Source: Acidimicrobiales bacterium
GTDB lineage: Bacteria > Actinomycetota > Acidimicrobiia > Acidimicrobiales > Iamiaceae
Assembly (NCBI GenBank): GCA_035547835.1
Contig: DASZTW010000006.1
Location: forward strand, 5,001 to 69,000
DNA length: 64,000 nt
Direction: 5' to 3'
Positions 1-7,962 of the stretch are shown here, piece by piece (position 1 is the first letter of the stretch; the number at the start of each line of letters is the position of its first letter). The notes below the pieces were generated by a model. It worked only from the letters and a program-made list of their open reading frames with translations, searched no databases and was not told the origin of the DNA. The translations under genes and the position numbers were made by a program.

Positions 1-1167
1 CACGTACACCCCGCCCTGCGCCAGCGTCCGTCGACCCTCGCTGCGCGACGCGACCAGGCCCGAAGTGGCCAGCAACTCGTCGAGCTCCATGGCCGGGCGC
101 AGCCCGTCGCCATCGAGGCGAACCGTCGGGATCTCCCGGGCCAGCGCCTCCAGGGTGTCCAGACCGACCTGGTCCAGCGGGCGCCCGAACAGGACATCGG
201 CCACTTCCTCGGCGGTTCGTGCGGCCCCTGGGCCGTGCACGAGCTCGGTGGCCTCCCGCGCCAGGCGCCGCTGTCCCTGCCGTCGCCGGGGCTCGGCCGC
301 GTGCGCCGCGGCCACCTCGCGCGCCTCGTCGACCGTCAACAGCGTGAACTGCAGGAGGAACTGCTCCACCTGCCGGTCGTCGGTCTGCATCCAGTACTGG
401 TGGAACTGATACGGCGATGTGCGCGCGGGATCCAGCCACACACGGGCGCCCGTCGTCTTGCCGAGCTTGGTCCCGTCCGGGGCGGTCAGCAACGGCCACG
501 ACAGCGCGTGCACCGCGTGGCCGCGGGTGCGACGGATCAGGTCGACCCCGCCCAGGATGTTCCCCCACTGGTCCGAGCCACCGATCTGAAGCTCGCAGTC
601 GCGGTGGTCGTGGAGCCACAGGTAGTCGTTCGCCTGCAGCAGCATGTAGCTGAACTCGGTGAACGAAATGCCGTGCTCCGAGGCCAGGCGTGCCTTGACC
701 GACTCCCGCGCCAGCATCTGGTTCACCGTGGCGTGCTTGCCGACATCGCGCAGGAAGTCGATCACCGACATCGGTTCGGTCCACGTGCGGTTGTCGACCA
801 CCTCGATCGTCGGGTCGGCGAGGACCTGCCGCATCTGGTCCGCGATCGCCGCGAGGTTCCGGTCGAGGGTGGCCGCGTCGAGCAGGTTCCGCTCCTCCGA
901 CCGACCACTCGGGTCACCCACCATCCCGGTCGCGCCGCCGGCCAACGCCACCGGGCGGTGGCCCGCGGCCGCCAGCCGTCGCAGCACCAGGAGACCGATC
1001 AGGTTTCCGACGTGGAGGCTGGGCGCAGTGGGATCACAGCCGTAGTAGACGGTGACCGGACCCGACGCGAGGCGATCGGCCAGCGCCGCACGGTCGGTGA
1101 CGTCGTGGACGAGACCGCGGGCTTCGAGGTCCGAGAGGATGTCGACGGGCTCGGCCATGGCGGTCAT
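1..1167 (-). CDS. tyrS: Tyrosyl-tRNA synthetase (3' end cut by window edge)
   Basis: Cytoplasmic class I aminoacyl-tRNA synthetase that charges tRNA-Tyr. Reading the minus strand from 1167 gives about 389 residues. The N-terminal tyrosine-binding stretch VYYGCDPTAPSLHVGN (near residues 37-52, numbering from the second ATG at 1158) contains the HIGH-type HVGN. GSDQWGN follows near 194-200 and the KMSKS-type loop KLGKT near 231-235. The visible C-terminus ends in RRTLAQGGVYV, typical of an S4 RNA-binding domain, so only a few dozen residues should be missing. Start choice is between ATG 1167 and ATG 1158; neither has a clear ribosome site. It is divergent from the gene at 1247. Confidence 0.95.
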   Translation of the reverse strand, partial: MTAMAEPVDILSDLEARGLVHDVTDRAALADRLASGPVTVYYGCDPTAPSLHVGNLIGLLVLRRLAAAGHRPVALAGGATGMVGDPSGRSEERNLLDAATLDRNLAAIADQMRQVLADPTIEVVDNRTWTEPMSVIDFLRDVGKHATVNQMLARESVKARLASEHGISFTEFSYMLLQANDYLWLHDHRDCELQIGGSDQWGNILGGVDLIRRTRGHAVHALSWPLLTAPDGTKLGKTTGARVWLDPARTSPYQFHQYWMQTDDRQVEQFLLQFTLLTVDEAREVAAAHAAEPRRRQGQRRLAREATELVHGPGAARTAEEVADVLFGRPLDQVGLDTLEALAREIPTVRLDGDGLRPAMELDELLATSGLVASRSEGRRTLAQGGVYV

Positions 1168-1246
1168 GCTCGCCGCCCGACCTGCGCCGGGTCCAGCCCG
1201 TTGCCTCAGTTGGGGTCGACTGCCGGGTCGATGGCAGGCTGGAGCG

Positions 1247-1804
1247 GTGGGCCCCGCCAGCGACACCGCCGACCGCGACCCGGCGATCCCGGCCGCCAAG
1301 CTTCGCCAACACCACTGGGCGGTGATCGGCGGCATCGGCGCGTTCGTGGTGCTGGCGATCTTCTGGGCGCTCGTGTTCACCGGCACCCTCACGCCGAAGA
1401 ACCCCGACCGGCTGGCCGACCGGGCCTGGGTGCACCGCACCGACGCGCAGTGCAAGAAGGTGCAAGACGCCATCAACCGCCTGCCCAACGCCGGCAAGGC
1501 GACCTCGGCGGCAGCACGGGCCGATTCCCTGCAGCGCGGCTCGGACCTGCTCACGGGTTTGGTGGCCGACGTGCGGGCCGACCAGCCCGACACGGCTGAC
1601 CAGCGTGCGGTCGTACGGTCCTGGCTGGCCGACTGGGACTTCTACCTCGCCGATCGCGCGGCGTACATCCACGCGTTGCGCACGGAGGGTGGCAGCGCCA
1701 AGCCACTCATGCGCCCGATCCACGGCAGCACCGCCAAGCAGACGATCACCGACTTCGCCGACGCCAACGGCATGGGCAACTGCGAGGCCCCGCTCGACTT
1801 CTGA
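1247..1804 (+). CDS. Hypothetical single-pass membrane protein
   Basis: I do not recognise a family. GTG 1247 gives 185 residues. A short N-terminus precedes one strong hydrophobic segment (about residues 26-45, WAVIGGIGAFVVLAIFWALV). A soluble, mostly helical domain follows, with a conserved-looking pair of cysteines (in AQCKK and GNCEAP) that could form a disulfide outside the membrane. The orientation, N-in and C-out, is inferred from the basic N-terminus. GTG is chosen because the reading frame upstream runs into tyrS antisense sequence. It converges on cysC, with a strong palindrome between them. Confidence 0.7.
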   Translation: MGPASDTADRDPAIPAAKLRQHHWAVIGGIGAFVVLAIFWALVFTGTLTPKNPDRLADRAWVHRTDAQCKKVQDAINRLPNAGKATSAAARADSLQRGSDLLTGLVADVRADQPDTADQRAVVRSWLADWDFYLADRAAYIHALRTEGGSAKPLMRPIHGSTAKQTITDFADANGMGNCEAPLDF

Positions 1805-1833
1805 GCGCGCGCACCAACCAAAACCCCCCGAGT

Positions 1834-1874
1834 TGTGAGCACTTGGCCACCTCCACGGTGGCCAAGTGCTCACA
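1834..1874. repeat. Perfect 18-bp inverted repeat, family 1 copy 1
   Basis: The arms TGTGAGCACTTGGCCACC and their exact reverse complement flank the spacer TCCAC. The element lies between two convergent genes (stops at 1804 and 1912) and would form a stable hairpin from either strand, so it may act as a bidirectional terminator. There is no classic T-tract. A second copy with a partly decayed left arm is at 28173-28213, and similarity extends into the C-rich and G-rich flanks, which marks it as a dispersed element. Confidence 0.75.
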
Positions 1875-1911
1875 GCAGCGGGTTGTTCTTGGGGCGGGCC
1901 GAATCCTGGGC

Positions 1912-2496
1912 TCAGTCCAGGGCTCGGTGCAGGACGTCGGCCACACGGCCGGCCTGCGCGAGCGGGTCCCCGTCCGCGGGCGTCAGGACCAGCTCCGGGT
2001 GCAGCGGCGATTCGTACGGATCGTCGACGCCGGTGAAGCCGGTGACCTCACCGCGGCGGGCCTTGCGGTACAGGCCTTTCGGATCTCGCGCCTCGCAGAC
2101 CGCCAGCGGGGTGTCGACGAACACCTCGACGAACGGCGCTCCTGCTTGGTCGTGCCATGCCCGGATCTCGTCGCGGCCGGACCGGTAGGGGCTGATCAGA
2201 GCGACCACCGCCACCACGCCCGCGTCCGCGAACAACACCGACACGCGGCCCGCGCGGCGCACGTTCTCGTCGCGGTCGGCAGCCGAGAAGCCGAGATCGG
2301 CGTTGAGCCCGTGACGCAGGTTGTCGCCATCGAGGCGGTACGCGGGACGTCCCTGGCCGACCAACAGGCGTTCCAACTCGATGGCCACCGTGGACTTGCC
2401 CGAGCCGGAAAGGCCCGTCAACCAGACCGTGGCGCCGCGAAAGGGCCGATCGGCCGGGCTGAGCGGGCTGGCATGCCAAGTGACGTTGGTGCTCAC
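1912..2496 (-). CDS. cysC: Adenylylsulfate (APS) kinase
   Basis: Phosphorylates adenosine 5'-phosphosulfate to PAPS with ATP, the second step of sulfate activation. The 194 residues are the usual length for a stand-alone enzyme. The Walker A loop GLSGSGKS is at 28-35, DGDN at 56-59, the ISPYRSGRD stretch near 101-109, and the C-terminal GLYRKARRGE near 140. It is the last gene of cysD-cysN-cysC, starting 16 nt after the cysN stop. In many bacteria this domain is fused to CysN; here it is separate. Confidence 0.95.
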   Translation of the reverse strand: MSTNVTWHASPLSPADRPFRGATVWLTGLSGSGKSTVAIELERLLVGQGRPAYRLDGDNLRHGLNADLGFSAADRDENVRRAGRVSVLFADAGVVAVVALISPYRSGRDEIRAWHDQAGAPFVEVFVDTPLAVCEARDPKGLYRKARRGEVTGFTGVDDPYESPLHPELVLTPADGDPLAQAGRVADVLHRALD

Positions 2497-2512
2497 GGCG
2501 CGAGCAACCCGG

Positions 2513-3769
2513 TCAGGCCGAGGCGCCGAGGATCATGCCGGCAGCCACGGTGTTGTTGGTCGCCTCGTCGACGAGGATGAAGCTGCCGGTCGCCCGGTTG
2601 CGGCGGTACTCGTCATAGAACAGCGGCTGGGTCGTGCGCAGCCGGATACGGCCGATCTCGTTGAGGCGCAGCTCCTCGACGGCTTCGTCGCGGTGCAGCG
2701 TGTTGACGTCGAGCCGGTACGGCAGCTCCTTCACCAGCCCACGAACCCATCGGGTCGTGTGCTTGAGCGCGTACTTGGCGCCAGGCCGCAGGCTGCCCTG
2801 CTCGGTGAGCCAGCACACCATGGCGTCGAGGTCCTGGCCGGTCTCGGGGCGGTTGTGCGGGCGGCAGATCATGTCGCCGCGTGAGACGTCGAGATCGTCC
2901 GCCAGTCGGACGGTCACCGACATCGGCGGGTACGCCTCCTCCACCGGACCGTCAGCCGTGTCGATCTGGGCGATCGTCGTGGTGAACCCCGACGGGAGGG
3001 CCATGACCTCATCGCCCGGCTTCAGCACGCCCCCAGCGACCGTGCCGGCATAGCCCCGGTAGTCACGCCACTCGTTGGACTGGGGCCGCACGACGTACTG
3101 CACCGGGAACCGCACGTCGATCAAGTTGCGGTCCGACGCGATGTGCACTTCCTCGAGGTGGTGCAGGAGCGACGCGCCGTCGTACCAAGGGGTGTTGGCT
3201 GATCGCTCGACCACGTTGTCGCCCGTGAGCGCCGAGATCGGGATGAACGTGAGGTCAGCGATGTCGAGCTTCGAGGCGAAGTCGCGGAACTCGTCGCGGA
3301 TGCGCTCGAACACCGCCTGATCCCAGTCGACCAGATCCATCTTGTTGACGCACAGGACGAGGTGCGGCACCCGCAGCAGCGAGGCAAGGAAGCTGTGTCG
3401 GCGGGTCTGTTCGGTGATGCCGTTGCGGGCGTCGACCAGCAACAGCACCAGATCGGCGGTCGAGCAACCGGTGACCATGTTGCGCGTGTACTGCACGTGC
3501 CCCGGGCAGTCGGCGATCACGAACTTGCGCTTCGGCGTGGCGAAGTAGCGGTACGCCACATCGATGGTGATGCCTTGTTCCCGCTCGGCGCGGAGACCGT
3601 CGGTGAGCAGCGCCAAGTTGGTGTACTCGTCGCCACGCTCGGAGCTGGTGCGCTCGATCGACTCGAGCTGATCCTCGAAGATCGTCTTGGTGTCGTAGAG
3701 GATCCGCCCGATCAGGGTGGACTTCCCGTCGTCGACGCTGCCCGCAGTCGCGAACCGGAGCATCTCCAT
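2513..3769 (-). CDS. cysN: Sulfate adenylyltransferase, GTPase subunit
   Basis: The GTP-hydrolysing subunit of ATP sulfurylase; with CysD it makes APS from ATP and sulfate. It has 418 residues. GTPase motifs are clear: G1 GSVDDGKS at 10-17, G3 DCPGH at 87-91, G4 NKMD at 142-145. EF-Tu-like beta-barrel domains follow. There is no C-terminal APS-kinase domain, in keeping with the separate cysC. The start ATG (3769) overlaps the cysD stop by one base (TGATG), so translation is probably coupled. Confidence 0.96.
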   Translation of the reverse strand: MEMLRFATAGSVDDGKSTLIGRILYDTKTIFEDQLESIERTSSERGDEYTNLALLTDGLRAEREQGITIDVAYRYFATPKRKFVIADCPGHVQYTRNMVTGCSTADLVLLLVDARNGITEQTRRHSFLASLLRVPHLVLCVNKMDLVDWDQAVFERIRDEFRDFASKLDIADLTFIPISALTGDNVVERSANTPWYDGASLLHHLEEVHIASDRNLIDVRFPVQYVVRPQSNEWRDYRGYAGTVAGGVLKPGDEVMALPSGFTTTIAQIDTADGPVEEAYPPMSVTVRLADDLDVSRGDMICRPHNRPETGQDLDAMVCWLTEQGSLRPGAKYALKHTTRWVRGLVKELPYRLDVNTLHRDEAVEELRLNEIGRIRLRTTQPLFYDEYRRNRATGSFILVDEATNNTVAAGMILGASA

Positions 3770-4680
3770 CAGAAGTAGCCCTCCTTCTTGCGGTCCTCCA
3801 TGGCGGCCTCGGAGAAACGGTCGTCGGCCCGGGTGGCGCCTCGCTCGGTGATGCGGGTTGCCGCGACCTCGGCCACCACCGCCTCGGGTGTGGCGGCCGT
3901 CGACTCGACCGACCCGGTGCACGAGGCGTCGCCCACCGTGCGGAAGCGCACCGAGGCCGTGTAGGGCTCCTCGCCTTCGAGCAGCGTGAGGAAGCGGGTG
4001 ACGGCCAACAACATTCCGTCGCGGCGCACCACCTCGCGCTGGTGGGCGTAGTAGATCTCCGGCACCTCCACGCGGTCCTCGGCGATGTACTGCCACACGT
4101 CGAGCTCGGTCCAGTTGCTCAGCGGGAAGGCTCGGATGTGCTCGCCCTTGTTGATGCGGCCGTTGTACAGATCCCACAGCTCCGGGCGCTGGTTCTTCGG
4201 GTCCCATTGGCCGAACTCGTCGCGAAAGCTGAACATGCGCTCTTTGGCGCGGGCTTTCTCCTCATCGCGCCGGCCGCCGCCGAACAGCGCGTCGAAACCG
4301 CGCTCCTCGATGGCTTCGAGCAAGACGCCGGTCTGGAGCCGGTTCCGCGAGGCGGTGGCGCCTTTCTCTTCCACCGCCTTGCCGGCGTCGATCGCGGCTT
4401 GCACGGACGCCACCACGATCCGCAGCCCGAGCGCTTCGACCCGCTCGTCGCGAAAGGCCAGCACCTCGTCGAAGTTCTCGCCGGTGTCGACGTGCATGAC
4501 CGGGAACGGGATCGGCGCCGGCCAGAAGGCCTTGGCGGCCAGGTGCAACATCACCGCCGAGTCCTTGCCACCGGAGAAGAGCAGGCAGGGCCGCTCGAAC
4601 TCGGCGGCGACCTCCCGGAAGAGATGGATGGATTCCGCCTCGAGGGTGCGGAGGTGGGGCAGTTGGTACGTCGGGGGCAT
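3769..4680 (-). CDS. cysD: Sulfate adenylyltransferase, catalytic subunit
   Basis: The PP-loop subunit of ATP sulfurylase, acting with CysN in the cytoplasm. Its 303 residues match family length. The pyrophosphate-binding SGGKDS is at 36-41, followed by the HVDTGENF and GGGRRDEEKARAKE signatures and an aromatic KKEGYF end. ATG 4680 is preceded by a GGAAAGG ribosome site. It is the first gene of the operon; the 25-bp palindrome at 4718-4742 lies just upstream and is the likely control point. No sulfite or PAPS reductase gene is next to this operon. Confidence 0.97.
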   Translation of the reverse strand: MPPTYQLPHLRTLEAESIHLFREVAAEFERPCLLFSGGKDSAVMLHLAAKAFWPAPIPFPVMHVDTGENFDEVLAFRDERVEALGLRIVVASVQAAIDAGKAVEEKGATASRNRLQTGVLLEAIEERGFDALFGGGRRDEEKARAKERMFSFRDEFGQWDPKNQRPELWDLYNGRINKGEHIRAFPLSNWTELDVWQYIAEDRVEVPEIYYAHQREVVRRDGMLLAVTRFLTLLEGEEPYTASVRFRTVGDASCTGSVESTAATPEAVVAEVAATRITERGATRADDRFSEAAMEDRKKEGYF

Positions 4681-4717
4681 GGCCTTTCCCTGCGGTGCGG
4701 GCGGAAGGTCGACACAT

Positions 4718-4742
4718 AATCCTGACCGATATGGTCAGGATT
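4718..4742. promoter_or_regulatory. Perfect 25-bp palindrome, candidate operator of divergent sulfur genes
   Basis: AATCCTGACC and its exact reverse complement GGTCAGGATT flank GATAT. It lies between cysD (start 4680, minus) and the cysQ-like gene (start 4798, plus), the only intergenic space from which both could be controlled. A dimeric repressor or activator site is the simplest reading. The factor is unknown; Rrf2- or LysR-type sulfur regulators are possibilities only by analogy. Confidence 0.6.
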
Positions 4743-4797
4743 CACCAAACCGGGGCGGCACCGCCGGCGAGCGGGCGCCACGGGGTCGCGGTCCCGG

Positions 4798-5604
4798 ATG
4801 GATGTCGACATGACGGAAACTACTGCGATGAGCGCCACCGAACAGGACCACGAGCTCGCCGCCCAACTCGCGGTGGCCGCCGCCCGGCTGCTGCTCGACG
4901 TCCGCACCCAGCTCGTCGCACGGGGAGCGCCAGCCGAGGAGCTCGAGGCCGAAGGCGATCGCCTCGCCCACGAGCTGCTGATGGCCGGCCTCGCCCAGCA
5001 CGCGCCGCACGACGCGGTGCTGTCGGAAGAGCAGGCCGGCAGCCGCGAGGGCGGCGACCACCCTCGGCTCCACGCCGAGCGGGTGTGGATCGTCGACCCC
5101 CTCGACGGCACCCGAGAGTTCGGCGAGCCCGAACGAGGCGACTGGGCGGTGCACGTGGCGTTGGCCATCGACGGCGACGTGGCGGCCGGAGCGGTCGCGC
5201 TCCCGGCCCAGCACGTGGTGCTCGGCACGCGGCCTGCTCCCCCACCCCTGCCACCAGCCGCCGAACGCCCCCGCTTGGTCGTCAGCCGGTCGCGCCCTCC
5301 GGTGGTCGCCGAGCAGCTCGCCACCCACCTCGACGGCGAGCTGGTGCCGATGGGGTCCGCCGGCGCCAAGGCGATGGCGGTGGTGCTCGGCGGCGCGGAG
5401 ATCTACGTGCACAGCGGCGGGCAGTACGAGTGGGACTCCGCCGCGCCCGTCGCCGTTGCCCGCGCGGCCGGCCTGCACACGAGCCGGATCGACGGCTCGC
5501 CGCTGCGCTACAACAACCCGGAGCCGTACCTGCCCGACCTGTTGATCTGCCGTGCAGAGCTGGCGGAGCAGGTGCTGTCGGAGCTGGCGTCGCTCGCGAG
5601 CTGA
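4798..5604 (+). CDS. cysQ: CysQ-type 3'(2'),5'-bisphosphate nucleotidase (inositol monophosphatase fold)
   Basis: Likely removes the 3'-phosphate from PAP/PAPS, the by-product of sulfate assimilation. Metal- and phosphate-binding motifs of the family are present: LSEEQ at 75-79, WIVDPLDGTREF at 97-108, and the second-site EWDSAAP near 211-217. Length is 268 residues from ATG 4798; ATGs at 4810 and 4828 are alternative starts. Facing the cys operon across a shared palindrome supports PAP/PAPS over inositol phosphate as substrate, but the sequence alone cannot separate these. It converges on the next gene with only 7 nt between stops. Confidence 0.82.
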   Translation: MDVDMTETTAMSATEQDHELAAQLAVAAARLLLDVRTQLVARGAPAEELEAEGDRLAHELLMAGLAQHAPHDAVLSEEQAGSREGGDHPRLHAERVWIVDPLDGTREFGEPERGDWAVHVALAIDGDVAAGAVALPAQHVVLGTRPAPPPLPPAAERPRLVVSRSRPPVVAEQLATHLDGELVPMGSAGAKAMAVVLGGAEIYVHSGGQYEWDSAAPVAVARAAGLHTSRIDGSPLRYNNPEPYLPDLLICRAELAEQVLSELASLAS

Positions 5605-5611
5605 CGCAGCC

Positions 5612-6949
5612 TCAAGGCGCGCGGCGCACCACCAGGACTGCTGCGTCATCGCCGCCTCCCGTTCCGGCCCACGCATGCACGCTGCGCGCGACGTGGTCGG
5701 CGATCGTGCCCGCCGAGCGCCCGCGGCACTGTCGGAGCGCCTCGGCGATCCCGGCCTCGCCGAACTCCTGGCGGTCGCGGCGCGCCTCGGTGACCCCATC
5801 GGTGTACAGCACGATGGCGTCGCCCCGGCCGAGGTGGACTTCGACGTCGGAGAGCTTGGGATCGGGCACCACGCCCAGCAGGGTTCCCGTGCAGGCCAAG
5901 GGGCGCACCTCGCCCTCGAGCGGAAGGACCAACGGGCGAGGATGTCCACCTGACGCGACCCAGACCGTGGCGCCGGTCGGCCCCGGACGGAGGTGTACCA
6001 GCGCAGCCGTGCAAAAGCGTGTGTCGTCGACTTGGCCGAGCAGCACCTCGTTGGCGCGCCGGAGCGTGTCACTCGGCGACTGGCCCGGTTGGCTGACCGC
6101 CCGAATCGTGTTGCGGACCAAGCCGGTGATGGCAGCAGCGACCGAGCCCTTGCCCGACACATCGCCGATCACGATCGACCAGCAGCCGTCGGGCAGCTGG
6201 AACAGGTCGTAGAAGTCGCCGCCGACATCGAGCTGCTCCTCGGCCGTGCGGTAACGCGCGGACACCTCGACATCGGGGATCTCGGGCAGGTGCGGCGGCA
6301 GTAGCGCCTGTTGGAGGATCCGCGCCACCTGCGTGCGCTCGGCGAAGAGCCGGGCGTTGTCGAGCGCCATGCCGGCGCGTGCCACGACGTTGTCGATGAG
6401 CCGCTCGTCGGCCAAGTCGAAGTGGCGCCCCGACGCACCGTCGCGGGTGCGGGCGCACGTCACGACGCCGATGACCCGGCCGCGACCGAGCAGCGGCAAC
6501 ACCACAACGGCGGTCGTGGCCAGCTGACGCTGGAGATCTGCGTCGAGTGATCCCACGGCGCGAGCAGCCAGCTCGTCTTCCGTCACGTCACGCCAGCGCG
6601 CCGCCCGCCCGGATCGCGCGACGTCGTCGATCCCCCACGCGAGCGGCTTCCCGGCCTTGTCGACCTCGTGGCGGCTGCCCTCGAGCAGGCCGATGCCCTC
6701 CTCCGTCGCGTGGGCAGTCGCCGCCTCCTTCAGGCGCCCCGCGTCGTCGACGCTGTGCACGGTGCACCAATCGCACAGCGCCGGCACCAGCAACTGGGCC
6801 AGCGTGCCCACGGTGCTCACCGGGTCGAGCGTGGTGGTGAGCGCGGTACCTGCCGACGCGAGGAACGCCAGCCGGTCCCGTTCGAGCTCCGCCTCTCGCC
6901 GCGCGGTCCGCTCCTGCTCGAGGCGGACGCTCAGGGGCACTTCGGGCAT
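5612..6949 (-). CDS. GAF-domain PP2C-type serine phosphatase (RsbU/SpoIIE family)
   Basis: Probably dephosphorylates an anti-sigma-factor antagonist in response to a signal sensed by its GAF domain. It has 445 residues: a short coiled N-terminus (EQERTARREAELERDR), a GAF domain at about 45-205, then a PPM phosphatase domain. Metal-site motifs are GGDFYD (243-248), GDVSGKG (262-268), LYTDGVTEA (around 378) and GGGDDAAV near the end. No RsbT/RsbW or antagonist gene is adjacent, so its partner is elsewhere. ATG 6949 is the first start; the enoyl-CoA hydratase gene is divergent. Confidence 0.88.
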   Translation of the reverse strand: MPEVPLSVRLEQERTARREAELERDRLAFLASAGTALTTTLDPVSTVGTLAQLLVPALCDWCTVHSVDDAGRLKEAATAHATEEGIGLLEGSRHEVDKAGKPLAWGIDDVARSGRAARWRDVTEDELAARAVGSLDADLQRQLATTAVVVLPLLGRGRVIGVVTCARTRDGASGRHFDLADERLIDNVVARAGMALDNARLFAERTQVARILQQALLPPHLPEIPDVEVSARYRTAEEQLDVGGDFYDLFQLPDGCWSIVIGDVSGKGSVAAAITGLVRNTIRAVSQPGQSPSDTLRRANEVLLGQVDDTRFCTAALVHLRPGPTGATVWVASGGHPRPLVLPLEGEVRPLACTGTLLGVVPDPKLSDVEVHLGRGDAIVLYTDGVTEARRDRQEFGEAGIAEALRQCRGRSAGTIADHVARSVHAWAGTGGGDDAAVLVVRRAP

Positions 6950-7001
6950 GATCCGAGAGGCTATCGGTGGCGCCCAGGCGCGGGCGTGGGACGATGGCCT
7001 C

Positions 7002-7835
7002 GTGGATCCTTCGGAGTTCCGCGTGGTGCGCTACCAGGTCGACGCTGGCGTGGCCACGATCACGTTGAACCGCCCCGACCGGCTCAATGCATGGACCGGC
7101 CGGATGCACACCGAGTACCGGGCCGCCCTCGCCGCGGCCGAAGCCGACCACCGGGTGCGGGTGGCGGTCGTGACCGGCGCGGGACGCGGGTTCTGCGCCG
7201 GTGCGGACAGCCAGGCGCTTGCCGTCCACGCCGACGCACGGACGTACGACGCGGGCATCGATCCCGGCGCCATCGCCCGGCCGGGTTTCGGGGTGCGCCC
7301 CGAGTTCGACCACCCGTTCGCGTTCCACTTCGGGCTCCGGTTCCCGGTCATCGCAGCGGTCAACGGGGCGGCGGCGGGTGTGGGGCTCGTGCTCGCCTGC
7401 TTTTGCGATCTCCGGTTCGCAGCCAGTGGCGCCAAGCTCACGACCTCGGCGCCCCGCCTGGCGCTACCGGCCGAGTATGGGCTGTCGTGGCTGCTGCCGC
7501 GCCTGGTCGGCATCGGTCACGCGGCCGACCTGCTCTTGTCGAGCCGGGTCGTGCTCGCCGAGGAAGCGGCCACCATCGGGCTGGTCAACCGCGTGGTCGC
7601 ACCCGACGACCTGCTCCCGGCGACGTACGCGTACGCCAACGCCATGGCGACGCAGGTCTCCCCGGCATCGCTACGGGTGACCAAACGCCAGTTGTACACC
7701 GACTTGCACCGCGACGTCGGCAGCGCAGTGGCCGACAGCGAAGCGCTGTTGGCCGAGATGACCAGTGGGGACGATTACGCCGAGGGGGTGGCGGCCCTGT
7801 TGGCCAAGCGTCCGCCCCGCTTCGCAGATCAGTAG
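7002..7835 (+). CDS. Enoyl-CoA hydratase/isomerase family protein
   Basis: Crotonase-fold enzyme, likely hydrating 2-enoyl-CoA in beta-oxidation. GTG 7002 gives 277 residues. Oxyanion-hole segments are GFCAGAD (63-69) and NGAAAGVGL (121-129). PAEYGLSWLLPRLVG (156-170) carries a candidate catalytic glutamate (E158) in the position seen in the AEHG-type actinobacterial members; the other expected glutamate near 141-146 is not obvious, so a different crotonase reaction is possible. The gene stands alone and is followed by the AarF-type kinase gene 127 nt on. Confidence 0.85.
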   Translation: MDPSEFRVVRYQVDAGVATITLNRPDRLNAWTGRMHTEYRAALAAAEADHRVRVAVVTGAGRGFCAGADSQALAVHADARTYDAGIDPGAIARPGFGVRPEFDHPFAFHFGLRFPVIAAVNGAAAGVGLVLACFCDLRFAASGAKLTTSAPRLALPAEYGLSWLLPRLVGIGHAADLLLSSRVVLAEEAATIGLVNRVVAPDDLLPATYAYANAMATQVSPASLRVTKRQLYTDLHRDVGSAVADSEALLAEMTSGDDYAEGVAALLAKRPPRFADQ

Positions 7836-7962
7836 CACCGCAGCTCCCCGCGTGGATGCGCGCCGATTCGCGCACGGGTGGACCCGCGAGCACCAGCCGA
7901 GACCTGGGCAGCGAGGTTCCGCCGATGGGCGCCGGCGGGGCTCGGCACGCGAGACTTCCGTC

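Noticed and set aside
235-1599. Long plus-strand open frame opposite tyrS
   Set aside because: Antisense to a clear tyrosyl-tRNA synthetase; composition is the arginine/histidine/valine-rich pattern of a shadow frame in GC-rich DNA.
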